NCBI GenBank assembly: GCA_024640665.1
Contig: JAHEEO010000181.1
Location: 1-6,338, forward strand
Direction: 5' to 3'
DNA: 6,338 bases
Origin: Rhodospirillales bacterium
GTDB lineage: Bacteria > Pseudomonadota > Gammaproteobacteria > Steroidobacterales > Rariloculaceae
Of the stretch, positions 1-4,462 are shown piece by piece. Each line of letters begins with the position of its first letter. Within the stretch, counting starts at the first letter, position 1. The position numbers and the translations under genes are program-made. The notes beneath the pieces were generated by a model. It was not told the origin of the DNA. It did no database searches and was given only the letters and a program-made list of their open reading frames with translations.

Positions 1-641
1 GTGCCCAGTGGTAGATCCGCGTTATGGTCGGACTGTGCCAAGTCAGGCGGCGCGCGAAAGATTCGGCTCACGTTAGGTGTTTCGGGATCGCCGACGGCAA
101 GCGCTGCAACCACAGACGAAGCCGATAGGTATTGCTCGAGCAACGACGGCGACACGCGCAGAATTTCCGCGATGTTGTCGAAGCCGTATCCCTCATCGTC
201 GGCCGGCAAAAATTCTGCCGGATCAATCTCAATACCGAGCAAATCACGTATCGCGTTGCCGTACTCAGTCCGGTTAAGACGATGGATTGATGCGCGGCCC
301 ACATAAGGGTTAGCGCGGCCCGCTGCGTCAAGCGTATCGGTCAGGAATGCTACGAGTTCTGTCGCTAATTTAAGATCCGGACGAGGATTACCCGGCGGCG
401 GCATTAGGCCGCCTCGGAGCTTCACGATGACGTTTTCGAAGATCTCGGGGTGCTGTGCTGCTTCCGCTAGATTCAGGTTTTCAAGTGTAAGGCCTGCTTC
501 GGCCTCGGCCTGGCTGTGGCAGTCAAGACAAAAGCGATCCAAGGCTGCCCGGTAGTCGGCTACTTGGGACTGCGGTGTCGGCGAACAAGCCGAGCAGCAG
601 ATAGCGATTGCTGTTACAAAACTAGCCGTACCCAGGCGCAT
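1..641 (-). CDS. Cytochrome-c/DUF1587-type (PSCyt1-PSD3) exported protein, N-terminal part, truncated by the window edge
   Basis: This reading frame opens with ATG at 641 and stays open for 213 codons to the left edge, so the C-terminal part is missing. A strong Shine-Dalgarno core, AGGAG at 647-651, lies 5 nt before the ATG. Residues 1-19 form an export signal: Arg2, a hydrophobic run, then CSAC. Cys19 could be lipidated, but the lipobox is imperfect, so ordinary signal peptidase cleavage is also possible. A CxxCH heme c motif (FCLDCH) sits at 37-42, and Met80 in GLMPPPG (78-84) is a likely axial ligand. Residues about 121-172 match the PSD3/DUF1587 domain, beginning RLNRTEYGNAIRDLLG and continuing to EGYGFDN. 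DLPLG at 209-213 resembles the start of the following DUF1592 region. Full-length relatives are large proteins carrying DUF1592, DUF1588 and DUF1585 downstream and have no well-established function. They are best known in Planctomycetes and Verrucomicrobia but also occur in gammaproteobacteria. The domain call is firm; the role is unknown, perhaps periplasmic redox or polymer breakdown. Confidence 0.85.
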   Translation of the reverse strand, partial: MRLGTASFVTAIAICCSACSPTPQSQVADYRAALDRFCLDCHSQAEAEAGLTLENLNLAEAAQHPEIFENVIVKLRGGLMPPPGNPRPDLKLATELVAFLTDTLDAAGRANPYVGRASIHRLNRTEYGNAIRDLLGIEIDPAEFLPADDEGYGFDNIAEILRVSPSLLEQYLSASSVVAALAVGDPETPNVSRIFRAPPDLAQSDHNADLPLG

Positions 642-684
642 GCTCTCTCCTAACACTTAAGGCTCTTCGTGTAATGCCTAATTT

Positions 685-705
685 AACAGATTCGCACAAC
701 AGATT
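685..705. repeat. Short direct repeat AACAGATT x2
   Basis: AACAGATT occurs at 685-692 and again at 698-705, so the copies are 13 bp apart start to start. They lie in the AT-rich part of the divergent intergenic region. The spacing is somewhat more than one helical turn, so they could be half-sites for a regulator. An 8-bp repeat can also arise by chance, and no known operator consensus is recognised. Confidence 0.3.
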
Positions 706-763
706 ATTCTTGATTCCCGCCCTTTATGGCTAAAAGAATGGGACAGGGATCGAGTCAATCGGC

Positions 764-802
764 ATCGGCCAGTGGCATACTTTGGCTGATCCAACTGCCG
801 AT
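764..802 (+). promoter_or_regulatory. Possible alternative hairpins in the fbp leader
   Basis: ATCGGCCAGT at 764-773 pairs with ACTGCCGAT at 794-802 to give 9 bp with one bulged C at 769 and a 20-nt loop. The same left arm, 764-771, can instead pair with TGGCTGAT at 783-790, giving 8 bp including one G-U and an 11-nt loop. The two folds exclude each other. The right arm of the longer one ends 3 nt before the AAGGA ribosome binding site at 806-810. This could influence fbp translation, but it matches no riboswitch I recognise and may be coincidental. Confidence 0.25.
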
Positions 803-817
803 CCCAAGGAATTCTGA

Positions 818-1807
818 ATGCAACCGAGCGTCGACCCGACAATCAATACGCTACAAGCTCATATTCTCTCGCAAGAACACGACAATCCCAGGTCCAATGA
901 GACCTTGTCCTGGATACTCTCCGCCCTGTCCATTTCGGCCAAAGCGATCGCTGCTCAGATACGCCGAGCTCGACTCATAGACGTATTGGGCAATGTCGGC
1001 AATGCCAATGTGCAAGGCGAACAACAGCAGAAGCTGGATGTACTGGCCAACGAAATTATGCTGCGAACGCTTGGTCGCCGTGACGATGTTGCGATTGTTG
1101 CGTCCGAAGAGAACGAAAATCCGGTATTCCTGCGGGATGGCGTAGATGGCAAGCGCCGCTTTTGCGTCTTGTTCGATCCGCTGGATGGCTCCTCCAATCT
1201 CGACGTGTGTGGCGGCGTCGGGACAATTTTCAGCATTGTCAGGCACGACCGCAGGGCGAATGATCCGATTGAATCGGTCCTGCAGGCTGGTTCGCGTCAA
1301 GTGGCCGCCGGCTACATACTGTACGGACCGTCGACGGTGTTTACGCTGACACTGGGGCGTGGCGTACAGATGTTCGTGCTTGATCCGTCTATCGGGGCCT
1401 TTCTCCGCGTTGAAGAAGACCTGCAGATGCCCGACGCACACAAGCATTATTCACTCAACGAAGGCAATCGGTTAAGTTTTCCGGACGGCTACCAAAACTA
1501 CCTGCATTGGGCGCAGGAGCAGACATATTCTTCGCGATACGCAGGCGCAATGGTCGCGGACATTCACCGGATACTTCTAAAGGGCGGTGTGTTTCTTTAT
1601 CCGCCAACCGCGAAGGCGCCAAAGGGGAAACTACGCCTGCTCTACGAAGCGAACCCAATGGGCATGATCGTCGAACAAGCCGGCGGCCTGGCCATGGCGG
1701 CGCGTGACCAGCGCATATTGGATATCGAACCCACACAAGTTCACCAGCGAACGCCGGTCATTATGGGCAGCACTAAGGAAGTTGAAACAGTATTGAGTTT
1801 TCTTTAA
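818..1807 (+). CDS. fbp: Fructose-1,6-bisphosphatase, class I
   Basis: This cytosolic enzyme hydrolyses fructose 1,6-bisphosphate to fructose 6-phosphate and phosphate, the committed step of gluconeogenesis, using Mg2+. The 329-residue length is normal for bacterial class I enzymes. Visible signatures are NVQGEQQQKLDVLAN (64-78), the metal-site ASEE (96-99), the hallmark FDPLDGSSNLDV (119-130) leading into GVGTIFSI (133-140), GYILYGPST (165-173), SRYAGAMVADIHR (239-251), and the active-site segment KLRLLYEANPMG (271-282) with Glu277 as metal ligand. The start is well fixed: a TGA stop lies in frame at 815-817 directly before the ATG, and AAGGA at 806-810 is 7 nt upstream. The gene is the only plus-strand gene in the window. 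It diverges from the cytochrome/DUF1587 gene and converges on the methyltransferase with only 3 nt between stops. No catalytic residue appears to be missing. Confidence 0.97.
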   Translation: MQPSVDPTINTLQAHILSQEHDNPRSNETLSWILSALSISAKAIAAQIRRARLIDVLGNVGNANVQGEQQQKLDVLANEIMLRTLGRRDDVAIVASEENENPVFLRDGVDGKRRFCVLFDPLDGSSNLDVCGGVGTIFSIVRHDRRANDPIESVLQAGSRQVAAGYILYGPSTVFTLTLGRGVQMFVLDPSIGAFLRVEEDLQMPDAHKHYSLNEGNRLSFPDGYQNYLHWAQEQTYSSRYAGAMVADIHRILLKGGVFLYPPTAKAPKGKLRLLYEANPMGMIVEQAGGLAMAARDQRILDIEPTQVHQRTPVIMGSTKEVETVLSFL

Positions 1808-1810
1808 CCA

Positions 1811-2572
1811 TTAGAGATCGACGCGCCGGCCAACTCGTAAACAGATGTCAAAGCCGACTGGTCGCTGCGTGCCTGCCGGCCAGATTGCCGCAGCATCCAG
1901 TTCGGCAGCCAGTTGCATGAGCGGATCGGGCGCGCGGTCCGCTATTAGACGCTTGTATGCAGACCAGGTTCGCACGTAACCAAACAGAGCTTCTCTATCC
2001 CATTCAGCATGAATTTCAAACTTCGGCGGATCCAGTTCTTGAAATGGAAATTCGATGTCGCGGTACTTGTTCATAATGACCTGGTTGCCTTCGGCCCAGT
2101 AAGGGTCAACTAAGTCAAGCAACAAAGGTTTCAACAACGCATCGATATCCTTATTAATGCGACAGTGAGAGTAGCCCCAGATCGCCACAACCGCATTAGG
2201 TTTCAGCAAGCGACTCAAGCGTTCATAAAACACTGGCAGATCAAACCAATGTGCACCTTGTGCAACTGTCACGAGATCGAAACGGCCCAGATCTTCAGGC
2301 AATTGCTCTGCAGCAATGACCGAATACTCGACGCGTTTGTGAGTCTCCGCAGCCTCGATTTGTTGCATGCTGTCGTCCGTTGCAAGCACATAATCAAAAT
2401 AATCGGCTAGCGCGACTGCTGCCTGGCCGTTGCCTGTCGCGCAATCGAGCGCCCGTTCGCGCGACTCACATTGCTCAGCCAGAAACTGGTATAGCGCCTG
2501 CGGATAAACGGGCCGAAAGCGCCGGTAGGCGTCTGCTGTCAGGCCAAAGCTCGTGCGATTCTCGATAGACAT
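1811..2572 (-). CDS. Class I SAM-dependent methyltransferase (Methyltransf_11-like)
   Basis: The 253-residue protein has the Rossmann-type layout of small-molecule methyltransferases that use S-adenosylmethionine. The N-terminus (FGLTADAYRRFRPVYP, 9-24) resembles the AxxYxxxRPxYP lead-in of this subfamily. Motif I is ALDCATGNGQ at 41-50, and an acidic residue after the second strand (ATDDS, 64-68) should bind the ribose of SAM. AAEQLPEDLGRFDLV (87-101) contains motifs II and III, followed by AQGAHWF (104-110). The C-terminal third carries no recognised substrate domain, so the substrate is unknown. It is cytosolic, with no signal or membrane segment. The ATG lies 4 nt after the exporter stop codon with no strong ribosome binding site, suggesting translational coupling as the last gene of a Nudix-exporter-methyltransferase unit. 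Family assignment is confident. A role in modifying a compound handled by the exporter is inference only. Confidence 0.88.
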   Translation of the reverse strand: MSIENRTSFGLTADAYRRFRPVYPQALYQFLAEQCESRERALDCATGNGQAAVALADYFDYVLATDDSMQQIEAAETHKRVEYSVIAAEQLPEDLGRFDLVTVAQGAHWFDLPVFYERLSRLLKPNAVVAIWGYSHCRINKDIDALLKPLLLDLVDPYWAEGNQVIMNKYRDIEFPFQELDPPKFEIHAEWDREALFGYVRTWSAYKRLIADRAPDPLMQLAAELDAAAIWPAGTQRPVGFDICLRVGRRVDL

Positions 2573-2576
2573 TCGG

Positions 2577-3785
2577 CTAGACCACAGTCGGCGCAGCCAG
2601 CGTTCTATTCGGGATGGTCAAGGCCACCAAGTTCGCCGCGATTGAGACAGCCAGCATAACGGACACAATGGGCAGCAAACTACCGTCGTAAAACCTGCCT
2701 GCTAACCAACCGAAAACGCCGCCAAACGAAAACATCATGGTCGTATATACCGAGGATGCGCTGCCAGCAAGGCCAGTGAAGAAACTCATATAACGGGCCG
2801 AGCCAGCCGGCCCCACCAACCCTAAAGTTGCAACCGTGACAGCCAAGACCGGAACAATGATCCATATGGACGTAAAACCGAATACAACCAGGAGAAACAA
2901 ACAGGCGGCGCCAACAATCTGAATTTTCAAGCCTGCGCGAAAAAACTTTCCGGCGTTGCCCGTAGATAAACGTTGCATACTGAAAAGATTCATCGACATG
3001 AACCCGACGACGCTAACACCGAACACGATTGGAAAGACTGTCGGGGAAAGGTCAAAAAACTGCAGGTAGATTATCGAGGCATTGGTGACGAAGGTCATCA
3101 ATACAGCCGCCGACAATGCCATTGATATCGCATAGCGAATAGGCAGTGCAGAACCGTCAACGCGCCTCGCCACTACTTCTTTGCACTGAACAAACAGCGC
3201 GGTTATAGACAAGTCTCGCCAGGTTCCTGGGCGTGTTTCGCCGATCAGAAATACGTACATCATCAACAGCGCGAGCGCATACAACGCTTTGAAAATGAAA
3301 ATGAACCACCAACCCATCGGCAGCAACAACGAACCCAGCGTCGGCGCAACCAATGGCGCAACCAGGACAATCATTGTTACCGTCGCAAAGCGCCTACCTA
3401 GTTCTTCCATTGGATAGATGTCGCGCACCAAAGCCATGCAAATCACTGTAGAAAACCCGCCGCCGATTGCCTGCAAGAACCGCAGTGCCATCAATTGCTC
3501 GACTGTTGTGGTCAACGTCATTGCCAGCGTCGTAATTACGTAGACCGAAAGACCCACATAGCCAATGCGTTTTCTGCCCACTTGATCGGAAAACGCCCCA
3601 CCGAAAAACTGACCGAATGCATAGCCGACCAGAAAAACGCTAAGCGTATTGTTTAAACTCACGATATCGCTGTCAAAGTACTCCACCATTGCGGGAATCG
3701 CTGGCAAATAGGCGTCCATGCTGAGCGGTCCGACTGCAACGAGCGCACCGATGAAGTAAATCAGATAACCGGGGATGGGTTTCAA
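2577..3785 (-). CDS. MFS multidrug/small-molecule exporter, Bcr/CflA family
   Basis: This is a 402-residue integral inner-membrane protein with about 12 hydrophobic segments, the usual size for proton-driven DHA1-type exporters. Features typical of Bcr/CflA are MDAYLPAIPAM (23-33) after the first helix, MFS motif A as GAFSDQVGRKR (63-73), RFLQAIGGGFS (102-112), ALVRDIY (118-124) and APLVAPTLGSLL (143-154). Relatives export bicyclomycin, chloramphenicol, sulfonamides or dipeptides; the substrate here cannot be read. The start is TTG at 3785: an in-frame TGA lies 12 nt upstream, and the first internal ATG (Met23) would remove most of the first transmembrane helix. The TTG overlaps the Nudix stop codon as TTGA, a 4-nt overlap typical of coupled translation. 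A rare start codon with a weak ribosome binding site suggests low expression dependent on the upstream gene. Confidence 0.92.
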   Translation of the reverse strand: MKPIPGYLIYFIGALVAVGPLSMDAYLPAIPAMVEYFDSDIVSLNNTLSVFLVGYAFGQFFGGAFSDQVGRKRIGYVGLSVYVITTLAMTLTTTVEQLMALRFLQAIGGGFSTVICMALVRDIYPMEELGRRFATVTMIVLVAPLVAPTLGSLLLPMGWWFIFIFKALYALALLMMYVFLIGETRPGTWRDLSITALFVQCKEVVARRVDGSALPIRYAISMALSAAVLMTFVTNASIIYLQFFDLSPTVFPIVFGVSVVGFMSMNLFSMQRLSTGNAGKFFRAGLKIQIVGAACLFLLVVFGFTSIWIIVPVLAVTVATLGLVGPAGSARYMSFFTGLAGSASSVYTTMMFSFGGVFGWLAGRFYDGSLLPIVSVMLAVSIAANLVALTIPNRTLAAPTVV

Positions 3786-4330
3786 TTCTTGTACTCATGC
3801 AAAAAACGCCAAAGCGTGGCTGTATCGAGCGCGTGATCTATTCGCCCGCTCATTAGTAGTTCAGGCAACTCTGAAACCGGAACCAACTCAACTTCCGTGT
3901 GTTCAGTGCTGGTATGTTGGATTTCTCCCACGCGCCGGACATCGCGCGCATAAAAGGAATACATGCGATTCGTAAACAGTGCCGGATTCGGCCGCAGCAC
4001 TCCCATCGGCTGCAGATTACCGGCCACATACCCCGTTTCCTCAAGACATTCGCGCGCAGCTGCTTCGACTGGGCGCTCCCCTGGCTCCATCAGCCCGGCG
4101 GGCGCCTCCAGCGAAAGCTCACCGGATCCATGCCGGAACTGTCGAACTAGAACGACTCGGTCGTCAGATGTCACTGGCACGATATGTACCCAGTCCACGC
4201 AGCGAATGCGAAAAAACTCATGGATAGATTCGTCCTCAGGGGACCGCGAGGCCAGCGACTCGACCGAAAATATCCTGCAATCGAGCAGATGCTGATGGGA
4301 CAGCTCCGCCCATGGCTTAACGCGGTTCAT
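3782..4330 (-). CDS. Nudix hydrolase, ADP-ribose pyrophosphatase-like
   Basis: The 182-residue cytosolic protein has a complete Nudix box, GX5EX7REX2EEXG, at 79-100: Gly79, Glu85, Arg93-Glu94, Glu97-Glu98 and Gly100. The acidic residues bind the Mg2+ needed to cleave a nucleoside diphosphate linked to another group. The preceding LEAPAGLMEPGE (74-85) and VVLVRQFRHG (59-68) are typical of the ADP-ribose/ADP-sugar pyrophosphatase branch (NudF/NUDT5 style). This points to ADP-ribose or an ADP-sugar as substrate, though Nudix specificity is hard to predict. The ATG at 4330 has only a weak upstream ribosome binding site, and the possible small ORF before it overlaps its first codons. The gene begins 132 nt after the feoB stop and ends overlapping the exporter start by 4 nt. 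No box residue is missing, so it should be active. Confidence 0.93.
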   Translation of the reverse strand: MNRVKPWAELSHQHLLDCRIFSVESLASRSPEDESIHEFFRIRCVDWVHIVPVTSDDRVVLVRQFRHGSGELSLEAPAGLMEPGERPVEAAARECLEETGYVAGNLQPMGVLRPNPALFTNRMYSFYARDVRRVGEIQHTSTEHTEVELVPVSELPELLMSGRIDHALDTATLWRFLHEYKN

Positions 4331-4427
4331 TGCTTGCCAGATCTGTTCGGACGTTATCCGGCAAACTCAAGGATTCCGCGCTGCCGGCGCCGGGCATCAG
4401 CGCGATCAACGCTACCGTCTGCAACAT
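4317..4427 (-). CDS. Possible small secreted-peptide ORF (36 residues) between feoB and the Nudix gene
   Basis: An ATG at 4427 opens a 36-codon frame ending in TAA at 4317-4319. A GGAG ribosome binding site at 4435-4438 lies 7 nt upstream, better than the one seen for the Nudix gene itself. The peptide starts MLQTVALIALMPGAGSA, a short hydrophobic stretch ending in a plausible signal peptidase site (GSA-ES), followed by a polar tail of about 18 residues. It lacks a positively charged residue near the N-terminus, which is atypical for a signal peptide. Its last 14 nt overlap the Nudix gene start, so it could also act as a leader that couples Nudix translation. No family is recognised. It may be a genuine small gene, a remnant of a longer exported protein, or chance. 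Confidence 0.35.
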   Translation of the reverse strand: MLQTVALIALMPGAGSAESLSLPDNVRTDLASNEPR

Positions 4428-4462
4428 CACAAGGCTCCAAGGACCCGCCGGTGCAGAGCCTG

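Larger units (their letters stand above)
642..817. promoter_or_regulatory. Divergent intergenic region between the cytochrome/DUF1587 gene and fbp
   Basis: The 176-nt gap separates two divergent genes and must hold or adjoin both promoters. The stretch around 680-715 is AT-rich compared with its surroundings. For fbp, TTGATT at 710-715 followed by TAAAAG at 731-736 is a weak sigma70-like pair with a short 15-nt spacer. For the minus-strand gene, only poor matches are visible around 672-690. I do not assign exact promoters. The ribosome binding sites at each end (645-651 on the minus strand, 806-810 on the plus strand) are clear. Confidence 0.4.

Noticed and set aside
1..306. Plus-strand frame of 101 codons at the left edge
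   Set aside because: It is antisense to the heme c/DUF1587 gene, whose motifs and ribosome binding site are clear.
726..980. Plus-strand frame of 84 codons starting upstream of fbp
   Set aside because: It has no ribosome binding site, shows no domain, and overlaps the first 160 bases of fbp in another frame.
851..1447. Minus-strand open frame of 198 codons antisense to fbp
   Set aside because: It lies wholly within the strongly supported fbp gene, has no recognisable domain, and is Arg- and Gln-rich as expected of an antisense shadow.
4384..4393. Perfect palindrome CCGGCGCCGG in the feoB-Nudix spacer, considered as a terminator
   Set aside because: It has no loop as a 10-bp palindrome and no T-run follows on either strand; it more likely reflects GC-rich codons or chance.
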